DNA of 41,417 nucleotides, taken from NCBI GenBank assembly GCA_041488095.1, contig JBGPOP010000038.1, forward strand, positions 1 through 41,417. The letters are read 5' to 3'. Source of the DNA: DASYPQ01 sp041488095. Lineage in GTDB: Bacteria; Planctomycetota; UBA1135; GCA-002686595. Below are positions 16,840 through 24,369 of the stretch, in pieces; the stretch's first letter is position 1; each line of letters opens with the position of its first letter. Position numbers and translations under genes: made by a program. Under the pieces are notes generated by a model, which was not told where the DNA came from, did no database searches, and saw only the letters and a list, made by a program, of their open reading frames with translations.

Positions 16840-16868
16840 TTGACAGCCCACGCGGGCCGGGCTAGAAC
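16840..16868 (+). promoter_or_regulatory. Sigma-70 type promoter for tRNA-Arg
   Basis: A consensus -35 TTGACA (16840-16845), a 17-base spacer and a -10 TAGAAC (16863-16868). The tRNA-Arg begins at 16880, 12 bases after the -10, so transcription would start near the tRNA 5' end. This is the best promoter seen in the window. It may also serve tadA, which starts about 78 bases after the tRNA. Confidence 0.75.
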
Positions 16869-16879
16869 CTTCGCCCCGC

Positions 16880-16956
16880 GCACCCATAGCTCAATTGGAT
16901 AGAGCATCTGACTACGGATCAGAAGGTTAGAGGTTCGAGTCCTCTTGGGTGTACCA
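16880..16956 (+). tRNA. tRNA-Arg (anticodon ACG)
   Basis: A 77-nt cloverleaf: acceptor GCACCCA with TGGGTGT, D stem GCTC/GAGC, anticodon stem TCTGA/TCAGA around loop CTACGGA (anticodon ACG), T stem AGAGG/CCTCT with loop TTCGAGT, and an encoded CCA. The first acceptor pair is G-U. ACG must be edited to ICG by TadA to read CGU, CGC and CGA; the tadA gene follows directly. Confidence 0.97.
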
Positions 16957-17033
16957 GTTCACGCTCCTCCGCGCGTCGCCGCGCCTTCGACCGCGCGGCA
17001 CTGGGACGGGGAGGGCGGAAAGGCGCCTTGATC

Positions 17034-17573
17034 ATGTTGGCTTCCCCGCTGAGAGCAAAGACGTCCTGCGATCGGGCCCGGCCGGGTCCCGGCGCGGAGG
17101 GGCGTAGCCCAGGCGAGGACGCACGCTGGATGGCCCTCGCCCTGGAGGAGGCCTGTCGCGCCGGCGACGCCGACGAGGTCCCGATCGGGGCCGTGGTCGT
17201 GCTCGAGGGCGGCATCGTCGCGCGTGCCCACAACCTGACCCGGACCTTGAAGGACCCGACGGCCCACGCCGAGCTGCTGGCGATCTCCGCCGCTGCGCGC
17301 GAGACTGGAGCCATGCGCCTGCCCGGCGCGGTGGTGTACACGACCGTCGAGCCGTGCTTCATGTGCGCCGGTGCGCTGGTCCATGCGCGCGTCCAGCGCG
17401 TCGTGTGGGCCGTGCGCGATCCCAAGTTCGGAGGCTGCGTCTCGCTCGGTTCGGTCCTGCACGTGCCGGGCCTGAACCACGCGGTCGAGCACACCGAGGG
17501 GGTGGGCGCAGTCGAAGCCCGCGACCTTCTGGTGCAGTTCTTTCAGAAAAAGCGCGCGGCCGTGCGGCGCTAG
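17034..17573 (+). CDS. tadA: tRNA(Arg) adenosine-34 deaminase TadA
   Basis: Deaminates A34 of tRNA-Arg(ACG) to inosine. The zinc/catalytic motif is visible: His78-Ala-Glu80 (TAHAELLAI) and Pro-Cys108-Phe-Met-Cys111. Other family parts are EVPIGAVVV, RVVWAVRDPKFGG and GLNHAVEHTEG. The core starts at about residue 25; the ATG at 17034 adds an unconserved N-terminal stretch. A TTG six bases upstream or the internal ATG at 17130 are alternative starts. The product from 17034 is 179 residues. It lies 77 bases after the tRNA it should act on, and upstream of two tRNA-Ser genes, ffs and dnaX. A Bacillus-like order tadA-scr-dnaX-ebfC-recR is thus kept. Confidence 0.93.
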   Translation: MLASPLRAKTSCDRARPGPGAEGRSPGEDARWMALALEEACRAGDADEVPIGAVVVLEGGIVARAHNLTRTLKDPTAHAELLAISAAARETGAMRLPGAVVYTTVEPCFMCAGALVHARVQRVVWAVRDPKFGGCVSLGSVLHVPGLNHAVEHTEGVGAVEARDLLVQFFQKKRAAVRR

Positions 17574-17622
17574 GCGGCCTGGGAGCCCCTCCGCCGCGTC
17601 GTCCGCGCCAACGAGCGAACAC

Positions 17623-17713
17623 GGAGAGGTGCCAGAGCGGCTGATCGGACTGGTTTCGAAAACCAGCGTGTACCTTTGGTGCACCGGGGGTTCAAATCCC
17701 CCCCTCTCCGCCA
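17623..17713 (+). tRNA. tRNA-Ser (anticodon CGA)
   Basis: A 91-nt class II tRNA. Acceptor GGAGAGG pairs with CCTCTCC, discriminator G, encoded CCA. Anticodon stem CTGGT/ACCAG surrounds TTCGAAA (anticodon CGA). A long variable arm lies before the T arm GGGGG/CCCCC with loop TTCAAAT. It reads UCG codons. Confidence 0.97.
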
Positions 17714-17805
17714 GTACGGTACCCGGTGCGTTCCTCGCCGATCGAGCGGTCTGCCGCCTGTGCGCGGGCCCTCGAAGAACCGGTGGGGAGCGGACCAGGC
17801 GCCCT

Positions 17806-17896
<91 letters not shown>

Positions 17897-17902
17897 CCCC
17901 GC

Positions 17903-18029
17903 GGCGCGCCCGATCTCGGGTCCGCTCGCTGGCGATGGGACGGGTTCGAACCGGGTCAGGCCGGGAACGGAGCAGCCCTAAGGACATGGTCCCATGCGCT
18001 CGGCGAGCGGGCCCGACATCGGGCGCGTC
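17903..18029 (+). ncRNA. ffs: Signal recognition particle RNA (4.5S type)
   Basis: The conserved domain-IV element is present: GGGTCAGG, then stem CCG, tetraloop GGAA, stem CGG, then AGCAGCC. A long hairpin closes around it: CGCGCCCGAT (17905-17914) pairs with ATCGGGCGCG (18018-18027); CGGG with CCCG, CCGCTCG with CGAGCGG and GGGAC with GTCCC further in. The single-hairpin form of about 125 nt fits the small bacterial SRP RNA. The 5' and 3' limits are set by the helix and are approximate. It lies directly before dnaX, as in Bacillus (scr-dnaX). Confidence 0.9.
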
Positions 18030-18057
18030 CATCCAGAGCGCACGCTACACTCAGCTC

Positions 18058-19689
18058 GTGACCTACCTCGTCCTGGCCCGCAAGTACCGTCCGCGCACCT
18101 TTGCCGACGTCGTCGCCCAGGACGTCGCCACCGAGACCCTGCGCGGCGCGATCCAGGAGGAACGCATCGGGCACGCCTACCTCTTCTGCGGACCGCGGGG
18201 AACCGGCAAGACGACGACCGCGCGGATCTTCGCCAAGGCCCTGAATTGCGAGAAGGGTCCCACGCCGGACCCTTGCGGAGCCTGTGAACGCTGCCGCGCT
18301 GCGGACGACGGCTCGGAGGTCGACATCGTCGAGATCGACGCGGCCTCGAACCGCGGGATCGACGACATCCGCGGTCTGCGCGAGTCCGCGAGCTACCGTC
18401 CCATGCGGGCCCGCTTCAAGATCTTCATCGTCGACGAGGCGCACATGCTGACCAAGGAGGCGGTCAACGCCTTCCTCAAGACGCTCGAGGAGCCTCCGCC
18501 GCACGTCAAGCTGTTCTTCGCCACGACCGAGCCGGAGAAGCTGCTCCCGACCTTCGTCTCGCGCTGCCAGATCGTGCGACTGGCCCTTCTCCCCGAAGCC
18601 GCGATCGCGTCCCGCCTGGCCCATGTGTTCGAGAAGGAGGGCATTCGCGCGGGGAGCGGCGTCGCGGAGGAGCTGGCGCGCCGCTCGCGCGGAGGCCTGC
18701 GCGACGCGCTCTCGCTCGCCGATCAGCTGCTCTCGCTCGTCGGCGGCGAGCCGGAGCTGGCCGACCTCGCGCGGCTCTCGGGCGGCGCCGGACGCGAGGA
18801 GATCGAATCCCTCCTCGACCTCATCGAGGCGGGTGACCGCGCGGGCGCTCTGGCGGCGCTGCCGGCCTCCGAGGGGACCGAGCGCGAGCTGCTCTCGGGC
18901 CTGCTCGCGAGCTTGCGCGCGTGCCTGCTCGCCGGCCTCTCCGGCGCGGACCACCCGCTCCTCGATGCCGAGATCCGATCGCTGGAGAGGATGCGCGCCC
19001 GTTTCGAGCGACTGAGCTGCGATCGCATCCAGGTCTGGCTGGCGGAGCTCCTGCGGGCGCGCGAGCGGATCGAGCTCCTGAAGGGCGTTTCCGCGAGGCT
19101 GGTCCTCGAGACGGCGCTGCTCGATCTCTGCCGGGCCGAGACGTCGCTCCCCCTCGCGGAGATCGCGGAACGACTGCTCGCGTTGGAGGCACGGCTCGAG
19201 ACCGGCGCTCCACAGGGGCGGATGGCCCCGGCGGTTCGCCCCTCAGGCGACCTGGCACGGGAGCCGGCTCGCGCCCCGACCGCCTCGGTCCTCGTCCCTC
19301 GTGCCGGGGAGACGGACGCGAGCTCCCGGACGACCCGCCGCGAGCCCGCCGCGACGGCGGTCCCCGACACGTGGGACCGCCTCCTCGCGGCCCTCGATGG
19401 CGAGGTCCGCACGATCGGCGAGATCCTGCGTGCCCACGGACGGCTCGAGGGCCCTGCCTCCGGACGTGCCGTGATCCGACTCTCCGGATTGCGCCAGGAT
19501 GAACGTGCGCTCGTCTGCGAGCCTCGCAACACGCGCATCGTGTCGGTCGCGCTGACGAAGATCTTCGGCCATCCGGTCGAGGCCTCGCTGCAGGTCGCGG
19601 AGGCGCCCGCAGGCAAGCGGACGGATGCCGATCTCTTCACGCAGGGGGTCGCGGCAACCTTCGAAGGCAAGATCGTGGAGGGGACATGA
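18058..19689 (+). CDS. dnaX: DNA polymerase III subunit gamma/tau
   Basis: The clamp-loader ATPase. The GTG at 18058 gives MTYLVLARKYRPRTFADVV, the family start, and a 543-residue product. Features are the P-loop GPRGTGKTTTA, the zinc cysteines (CEKG...PCGAC-x2-C), the Walker B region IFIVDEAHML, sensor 1 LFFATTEPEKLLPTFVSRC and the lid/collar region. The C-terminal 150 residues are low-conservation, as usual for tau. TACACT at 18046-18051, seven bases before the GTG, could be a -10, which would make the mRNA nearly leaderless. There is no clear Shine-Dalgarno. No obvious A-rich frameshift site for a gamma form was seen. It overlaps ebfC by four bases. Confidence 0.95.
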   Translation: MTYLVLARKYRPRTFADVVAQDVATETLRGAIQEERIGHAYLFCGPRGTGKTTTARIFAKALNCEKGPTPDPCGACERCRAADDGSEVDIVEIDAASNRGIDDIRGLRESASYRPMRARFKIFIVDEAHMLTKEAVNAFLKTLEEPPPHVKLFFATTEPEKLLPTFVSRCQIVRLALLPEAAIASRLAHVFEKEGIRAGSGVAEELARRSRGGLRDALSLADQLLSLVGGEPELADLARLSGGAGREEIESLLDLIEAGDRAGALAALPASEGTERELLSGLLASLRACLLAGLSGADHPLLDAEIRSLERMRARFERLSCDRIQVWLAELLRARERIELLKGVSARLVLETALLDLCRAETSLPLAEIAERLLALEARLETGAPQGRMAPAVRPSGDLAREPARAPTASVLVPRAGETDASSRTTRREPAATAVPDTWDRLLAALDGEVRTIGEILRAHGRLEGPASGRAVIRLSGLRQDERALVCEPRNTRIVSVALTKIFGHPVEASLQVAEAPAGKRTDADLFTQGVAATFEGKIVEGT

Positions 19690-20009
19690 GCGGAGCGTTC
19701 GGCGACATGGGCAACTTGCTCAAGCAGGCCCAGAAGATGCAACGCGATCTCGAGCGTGCTCGCGAAGAGCTCAAGGCGGCGCGGGTCGAGGGCAGCGCGG
19801 GTGGGGGAGTCGTGCGCGTCGAGGCGGACGGCGACGGCCAGATCACCCAGGTGAGGATCCAGGCCGAAGTCCTGGCCGGAGGCGAGGCCGGCATGCTCGA
19901 GGATCTCGTGCTCGCCGCGGCTCGCGACGCCTTCGCCAAGGCGACCGCGCTGCGCGAGGAGCGCCTGTCGCAGGTCTCGGGCGGCCTCAACCTCCCGGGG
20001 CTGTTCTGA
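19686..20009 (+). CDS. ebfC: YbaB/EbfC family nucleoid-associated protein
   Basis: A 107-residue DNA-binding protein family found between dnaX and recR in most bacteria. The product has the coiled-coil start FGDMGNLLKQAQKMQRDLERAREEL, the GSAGGGVVRVEADGDGQITQVRI strand region and the C-terminal LPGLF. The ATG overlaps the dnaX stop (ATGA), so translation should be coupled. Function in the family is nucleoid association; no more can be said from sequence. Confidence 0.93.
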   Translation: MSGAFGDMGNLLKQAQKMQRDLERAREELKAARVEGSAGGGVVRVEADGDGQITQVRIQAEVLAGGEAGMLEDLVLAAARDAFAKATALREERLSQVSGGLNLPGLF

Positions 20010-20025
20010 ACCGGAGCGTCGCCAG

Positions 20026-20634
20026 GTGGCCTACCCCGAGCCCCTCGAGAATCTCGTGGCCGCCTTCGAACGCTTCCCGGGCATCGGGCGGCGCAGCGCC
20101 GAGCGGCTGGCCTTCCACGTGCTTCGCGATCCCGAGGCGCGCGAGCTGGCGCGTGCGATCGACCGGGCCGTGGCCGGGACACGCCGCTGTGGCCGCTGCT
20201 GCAACATCAGCGAGAGCGATCCCTGCCCGATCTGCGCCGACTCCGCCCGCGACGCAGCGCTCGTGTGCGTCGTCGAGGAGCCGCGGCACGTCGAGGCCAT
20301 CGAGCGTTCGGGAGCCTACCGCGGCCGTTACCACGTGCTCATGGGCGCGTTCAACCCCGCCGACGGAACCGAGCCGGAGCACCTGACCATCGAGAAGCTC
20401 GTCCTGCGCGTCCGTGAAGGTGGGATCCGGGAGGTGATCCTCGGCACGGACCCGGACGCGGAGGGCGAGGCCACGGCGCGCCTCCTCCTGGATGCGCTCG
20501 AAGGTGCCGGCGGGAGTTCGCTCGTGATCACGCGCCTGGCTCGCGGGCTCCCGGCCGGCAGCGCGATCGAGTACCTCCACCGCGGCGTGCTGGAGGACGC
20601 GCTCGCGGAACGACGCCCGGTCCGCCGCCGTTGA
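20026..20634 (+). CDS. recR: Recombination protein RecR
   Basis: RecR acts with RecO/RecF in loading RecA on gaps. The GTG at 20026 gives (M)AYPEPLENLVAAFERFPGIGRRSAERLAFH, with the helix-hairpin-helix. The zinc finger shows C-x2-CC...CPIC (residues ~55-72), and the Toprim domain has VVEEPRHVEAIERSGAYRGRYHVLMG and GTDPDAEGEAT. The product is 202 residues, the usual length. It follows ebfC by 16 bases, completing the dnaX-ebfC-recR operon. Confidence 0.95.
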   Translation: MAYPEPLENLVAAFERFPGIGRRSAERLAFHVLRDPEARELARAIDRAVAGTRRCGRCCNISESDPCPICADSARDAALVCVVEEPRHVEAIERSGAYRGRYHVLMGAFNPADGTEPEHLTIEKLVLRVREGGIREVILGTDPDAEGEATARLLLDALEGAGGSSLVITRLARGLPAGSAIEYLHRGVLEDALAERRPVRRR

Positions 20635-20796
20635 GATCCGCGCAAGGACCCGCCACCCACCCTCCCGCTCCGCGCCTCGCTCCAATCCCCTCGACCGCCC
20701 GGCTCGATCGAACCCGACGGTGGATCCGCGAACCCCGCGCGCCGGGCTGCTCGGCCCCGGCCATCCGCCCGCCCGCCCGCGAACCTCTCCACTCCC

Positions 20797-21633
20797 GTGC
20801 GCAACGTCCGAATCCAGATCGCCTACGACGGGTCGAAGTTCTTCGGCTGGCAACGGCAGGACGGCTTCGCTTCCGTCCAGCAGACGATCGAGGAAGCCCT
20901 CCACGCGCTCACCGGCCTCCAAGCGAGCCTGCAGGGCGCCGGTCGCACGGACACAGGCGTCCATGCCCTGGGGCAGGTCGCGCACGTCCACGTCGACACC
21001 CGCCTGGACGACGAACGCCTGCTCCTGGCGCTCAACGCGCATCTCCCCGAGAGCATCGTGGTGCGTCGCCTGGAGACGTGCCGGGAGGAGTTCCACGCGC
21101 GCTTCTCGGCCCGTTCCAAGCGCTACGCGTACCTGACCGCCACGACGCGCTTTGCGCCGCCGTTCGGCCGCGAATACTGCCACTGGACTCCTCACCCGCT
21201 CGACCTCGCCGCGATGCGCACGGCCGCGGACGGGCTCCTGGGCCGCCACGACTTCCGAGCCTTCGCGAGCAGTGGCTCGCCGCGAGCCTCGACCGTGCGC
21301 GAGGTCCAGCGCATCCACTTCCAGGCGCGGAGGAACCGCCTCGTCTTCGTCGTGCAGGCGGACGGCTTCCTCTACAACATGGTGAGGATCATCGCCGGGA
21401 CGCTGCTGGATGTCGGCCGCGGCAGGTTCGACCGCTCCGTGGTGCCGCGAGCTCTCGAAGGCGGCGCGAGGTCGACGGCCGGACCGACCGCGCCGCCGGG
21501 CGGGCTGTACCTGCTGTCGATCCAGTATGACGAGGAGGTGTTTCGCGGTCCCGATGCCGGCCCGCGCGGGCGGCCCGGCGTGTTCCCGGACTCGCGGTCG
21601 CAAGGCGGCGCGGCCGCCCCAGCGGACCCTTGA
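20797..21633 (+). CDS. truA: tRNA pseudouridine(38-40) synthase TruA
   Basis: Makes pseudouridine at positions 38-40 of tRNA anticodon stems. The GTG at 20797 gives MRNVRIQIAYDGSKFFGWQ and a 278-residue product. The catalytic Asp52 lies in GRTDTGVHALGQ. Other family segments are RYAYLT, DFRAFAS and FLYNMVRIIAGTLLDVGRG. The C terminus has an extra 30-residue poorly conserved tail after the family's usual end. The 162-base gap from recR is GC-rich and holds a CCCGCCCGC short repeat but no visible gene. Confidence 0.93.
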   Translation: MRNVRIQIAYDGSKFFGWQRQDGFASVQQTIEEALHALTGLQASLQGAGRTDTGVHALGQVAHVHVDTRLDDERLLLALNAHLPESIVVRRLETCREEFHARFSARSKRYAYLTATTRFAPPFGREYCHWTPHPLDLAAMRTAADGLLGRHDFRAFASSGSPRASTVREVQRIHFQARRNRLVFVVQADGFLYNMVRIIAGTLLDVGRGRFDRSVVPRALEGGARSTAGPTAPPGGLYLLSIQYDEEVFRGPDAGPRGRPGVFPDSRSQGGAAAPADP

Positions 21634-21887
21634 CCGAAACCCCGATTGGCCCCAAGGTATGGAGAGCCAAGGTGCCGATGATCCTCCCGCCCGTCAGGCA
21701 TCAGGAGCCTCAAGCCGTCCTGATCGGGCGTAGGCTGGGGGGAGACGCGCCCGCGCGCGCTCGAGCCCTCAGATCGTGTCTCTCGGCACGCATTCCGCGC
21801 ACGCCGCAACGGCCCGCCGCCGCAGGCGTCATCGCAAACCACACCAGTCTTCGACGCTCGTCGCAAGATCTACCCCTGGAGGTCGGC

Positions 21888-22202
21888 ATGCAAGCGCAGG
21901 TTTCCATCCTTCACCACGACTACCCGGTCCGGGCCCGCGAGCAGGTCGAGCAGAAGCTGCAGCACCTCGTGAAGTTCTACGACCGGATCGTGTCGTTGCG
22001 CGCTCTCCTCGAGCGACAGCGCGACGACCACCGCGTCGAGATCGTCGCCCGCGTCGGTCGCGGGACGGTTCTGGTGGTCGACGCGCGTGCCACGGCCTTC
22101 TCGGCCGCACTCGAGGAGGCCATCGAACGGATGGAACGCCTGCTCAAGCGACAGAACGACAAGCGCATGCACGACCGTCGCCGCGGACGAGCGGCCTCCT
22201 GA
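21888..22202 (+). CDS. hpf: Ribosome hibernation promoting factor (short HPF)
   Basis: The ATG at 21888 is preceded by TGGAGGT, a good ribosome binding site. The product is 104 residues, MQAQVSILHHDYPVRAREQVEQKLQHL and then KFYDRIVSLRALLERQRDDHRVEI, with a C-terminal basic tail. That is the beta-alpha-beta-beta-beta-alpha HPF fold without the long C-terminal dimerisation domain. HPF blocks the mRNA path of idle 70S ribosomes. Genes hpf, ptsN and HPr in a row match the rpoN-hpf-ptsN context of many Gram-negatives; rpoN is not seen here. The 254-base stretch before it (21634-21887) holds no gene I can recognise. Confidence 0.88.
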   Translation: MQAQVSILHHDYPVRAREQVEQKLQHLVKFYDRIVSLRALLERQRDDHRVEIVARVGRGTVLVVDARATAFSAALEEAIERMERLLKRQNDKRMHDRRRGRAAS

Positions 22203-22277
22203 TCCTCGCCGTCGCAGACTGCCGGCCACCGGATCCGCCTCGCAGGGAGGGCGGGATGGGTCCGGCCTGAGCGCGAC

Positions 22278-22757
22278 ATGAATCACTGGAAACAGTTCAA
22301 GCCCAAGGCCTGCAGCGTCCACCTCAAGGCCCGGACCAAGGAGGAGGCGCTCGCCGAGGTCGTGCAGAACCTCGTGGAGGCCGAGATGCTTCCGCGTGAG
22401 TTGTCGGTCGATGCCGAAAAGGCCTTGCTCGAGCGGGAGCGCGCCGGGTCCACCGGCGTCGGGATGAGCGTCGCGATTCCGCACGTCAAGCTGACCGGGC
22501 TCTAGCGCGCGGTCTGTAGCCTCTCCGTGCACCGCCAGGGGCTGGCTTGGGATGCCGTCGATGGCGCGCCGGTCCAGCTTCTTTTCACCGTGCTGCGACC
22601 GGAGAAGAAGAGCGCCCTTCACGATCCCGAACGGCACCTCGACCTGATGCGCTGGATCGCTCGCCTCGGTCGTGACGGCGATTTCCGTCGCTTCGCGGTG
22701 AGGGTGAAGACCAAGACCGAGCTGGTTGAGCTCCTGAAGGAGATGTCCGCGGTCTGA
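22278..22757 (+). pseudogene. ptsN: PTS IIA-like nitrogen regulatory protein, interrupted by in-frame TAG
   Basis: Bases 22278-22757 in one frame encode 159 residues that align well with EIIA-Ntr (about 163 residues), except that codon 76 (22503-22505) is TAG. The active-site histidine (His69) is in VAIPHVKL just before the stop. After it the same frame continues RAVCSLSVHRQGLAWDAVDG and LMRWIARLGRDGDFRRF, typical of the second half. The TAG sits where relatives have a Lys or Arg (GLKRV-type), so a single AAG-to-TAG change explains it. There is no ribosome binding site for a restart at the GTG at 22527. The gene is nonsense-mutated, or the base is a sequence error, or there is readthrough. 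Many real genes here end in TAG, which argues against recoding. Confidence 0.8.
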
Positions 22758-22774
22758 AACGCGCCCGCGCTGAA

Positions 22775-23077
22775 GTGCGCGCGGCCGATCCCGGTCCCGA
22801 CGACTTGGAAGCCACCCGGACCGTCCGCCTCAAGAACCCCGCCGGGCTGCACGCCCGCCCGTGCCACGCCATCGCCTCGACCGCCGCAGGTTTCGAGAGC
22901 GACCTGACCGTGTCGTGCGGCGACTTGAGGGTCAACGGCAAGAGCATCCTCGAGCTGATGACCCTGTGCGCCCCCTGCCACTCCGAGCTGCACCTGCAAG
23001 CCAAAGGCCGGGACGCCGAGGCGCTGATCGAGCGCTTGGCAGAGCTCGTGGAAGCGGGGTTCCACGAGATCGACTGA
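22775..23077 (+). CDS. ptsH: HPr family phosphocarrier protein
   Basis: A 100-residue HPr. The phosphorylated histidine is His26 in AGLHARP and the regulatory-type serine is Ser57 in NGKSILELMTLCAP. The spacing of 31 residues equals that of HPr His15/Ser46. The GTG at 22775 is chosen as the first start in frame; a TTG downstream (22805) is possible. No clear ribosome binding site was seen, but it follows ptsN by 17 bases. No enzyme I gene is in the window. The stop TGA (23075-23077) shares two bases with the left inverted repeat of the insertion sequence, so the C terminus may have been set by the insertion. Confidence 0.9.
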   Translation: MRAADPGPDDLEATRTVRLKNPAGLHARPCHAIASTAAGFESDLTVSCGDLRVNGKSILELMTLCAPCHSELHLQAKGRDAEALIERLAELVEAGFHEID

Positions 23078-23105
23078 ATCTGGCCCCGCTGGCTGCACCT
23101 CATTC
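23076..23105. repeat. Left terminal inverted repeat of the IS
   Basis: Begins GAATCTGGCC and continues to TGGCTGCACC and ATTC. It overlaps the HPr stop codon at its outer end and the transposase stop codon (23104-23106) at its inner end. Confidence 0.82.
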
Positions 23106-24108
23106 AGGGGAGACGGAAGATCCTCCAGGTGAGGATTTCCTCGCGACGGAGGCGGCGCCGAGCGATGCCCAGGGCCATGGCGGGGGTGACCCTCGGCGCG
23201 CGGTTGGTGATCCCCCGAACGAAGTTGCGCCACACGATCCAGATCCAGAGGTGCTTGGCGAGCCGACTCCTGAGCTTGGAGGCAGCCCAGGTCCTGCGCA
23301 CCAGCCTGGAGATCCCGTCGCGCAGCATCGCCAGAGTGTGGTTGATGGGAAAAAGGGGATTCTTGTAGTCGCGCTTGGCTCTCGAGGGATGCCGTTCGTG
23401 GAGCAATCTACCTTCGAAGGCTCGCTTCAGCAGCGCGGAGTATGTCCCCTTGCAGTCGGTCTGCACTCGGGCGCACTGGCCCGGAGCGTGGAGCCGACGA
23501 AGTACGTCGAAGCAACGACGGACTGCATCTCGGGAGCCGCTCCTTCGTTTGCCGTGTATGAGCTCGCGCAAGGCCCTTCGCTCCCGATCGTCAGGCGAAA
23601 GCCCGCCCCGGGAGGGCAGGGCCGCAGCCTCCGTGTAGAGCACGAAGTAGCTGCTCTTCTCGATCAGAACCGGGACAGTGACCGGGGCCAGACGTCGGCT
23701 GTGCTCGAAGGTCTCGAGCTCGTCGAGCTGGAAGGTCCCGCCGATGCCTCCGCTGGCTGCAGCTCCTGCCAATATCTCTGCCTGGAACTCACGGCAGTGC
23801 CGACCGAGCAGATCCAAGCGATGCGCGACAGTCTTCCGGGAGCAGGAGAGCACCCTGGCGGTCTGCCGATGGGTGACCTTGGAGACCAGCAAGGGAAGCA
23901 GCTGCCGGCTGAGATGGGGTTTGTGAAGGCGGTAGTCGAGGCGGAAGGTCTGGACTGAGAAGTAACGGCCACACTCCTTGCAGAGGAAGCGCTGGACGGA
24001 GCGCCCGTCGCAGGAGCGACGGAAGAAGCCCTTGCGCTGCAGGCGGAAATGCCCGCTGGAGAACGAGGGGCATGCAGGCTGAGGACAGAATCGAGGCGCA
24101 AATTTCAC
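23104..24108 (-). CDS. IS1-like DDE transposase
   Basis: A 334-residue protein. The GTG at 24106-24108 gives MKFAPRFCPQPACPS; a zinc ribbon follows with CPQPAC and CKEC. A helix-turn-helix region (KVTHRQTARVLSCSRKTVAHRL) comes next. The catalytic part has FQLDELETF (first Asp), VQTDCKGTYSALLK (second Asp) and NHTLAMLRDGISRLVRRT, which resembles the IS1 C-terminal region. In that region a Glu normally completes the catalytic triad; the aligned place here reads Ile-Asn-His, so the third acid is uncertain. The residues WIVWRNFVRG end the protein. It could be an active transposase of an uncharacterised IS1-related group. The frame is intact. Confidence 0.8.
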   Translation of the reverse strand: MKFAPRFCPQPACPSFSSGHFRLQRKGFFRRSCDGRSVQRFLCKECGRYFSVQTFRLDYRLHKPHLSRQLLPLLVSKVTHRQTARVLSCSRKTVAHRLDLLGRHCREFQAEILAGAAASGGIGGTFQLDELETFEHSRRLAPVTVPVLIEKSSYFVLYTEAAALPSRGGLSPDDRERRALRELIHGKRRSGSRDAVRRCFDVLRRLHAPGQCARVQTDCKGTYSALLKRAFEGRLLHERHPSRAKRDYKNPLFPINHTLAMLRDGISRLVRRTWAASKLRSRLAKHLWIWIVWRNFVRGITNRAPRVTPAMALGIARRRLRREEILTWRIFRLP

Positions 24109-24215
24109 GACGAGGTCTCCTCCCGGGGTGACCCGGGGATGGCGTGTCAGTCGTGTGGACCCAGGGGCAGAGCCCCGGTGGCGGGAAAAAATGGGAGGGA
24201 AACTGATCCCCGGTC

Positions 24216-24245
24216 GAATCGGGTGCAGCCAAGACGGCCAGATTC
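24216..24245. repeat. Right terminal inverted repeat of the IS
   Basis: Its reverse complement begins GAATCTGGCC and then TTGGCTGCACCC and ATTC, matching the left repeat except at a four-base block (positions 11-14) and two single positions (25-26). The outermost base of the element is 24245. Confidence 0.82.
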
Positions 24246-24369
24246 CGGGGCAGGGCTAAACCCCAGACGCCCTCCAGGCCGAAGGGTCTGCCGGCTGCCG
24301 GATCCCCCGTGCAGCGGCGCTCCGGCGCCTTCGCTGGACCTCCACCGCAAAGGAAGAGCAGGGCATCCC

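Larger units (their letters stand above)
23076..24245 (-). mobile_element. IS1-like insertion sequence, 1170 bp
   Basis: The element is bounded by matching inverted repeats (23076-23105 and 24216-24245) that agree at 24 of 30 positions. It holds one transposase gene on the minus strand that fills most of it. I could not see a target-site duplication: 23066-23075 and 24246-24254 differ. The insertion is therefore old, or its ends have changed. It sits between HPr and pilM. The composition of the transposase region is less GC-extreme than its neighbours, which fits acquisition from outside. Confidence 0.82.

Noticed and set aside
18058..19689. Programmed frameshift site for a short gamma form of dnaX
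   Set aside because: No A-rich slippery heptamer was seen in the GC-rich sequence.
20731..20790. Short GC-rich repeat (CCCGCCCGC) before truA
   Set aside because: Too short and simple to be more than compositional.
21634..21887. rpoN or other gene upstream of hpf
   Set aside because: Only 254 bases with no coding character that matches sigma-54 or any family; the open frame joins into hpf without a family N terminus.
22503..22505. Pyrrolysine or general TAG recoding in ptsN
   Set aside because: Many intact genes here end in TAG (rplO, rpsM, rpsK, rpsD, rpoA, mscL, tadA, rplU, rpmA and others), and no supporting tRNA or RNA element is visible. A point mutation or sequence error is simpler.
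22527..22757. Second half of ptsN as an independent gene
   Set aside because: It begins in mid-fold, has no ribosome binding site, and continues the frame of the first half exactly; it is the rest of ptsN after the stop.
23060..24260. Target-site duplication of the IS
   Set aside because: Direct comparison of 8-10 bases outside both ends gives no match, so none is claimed.
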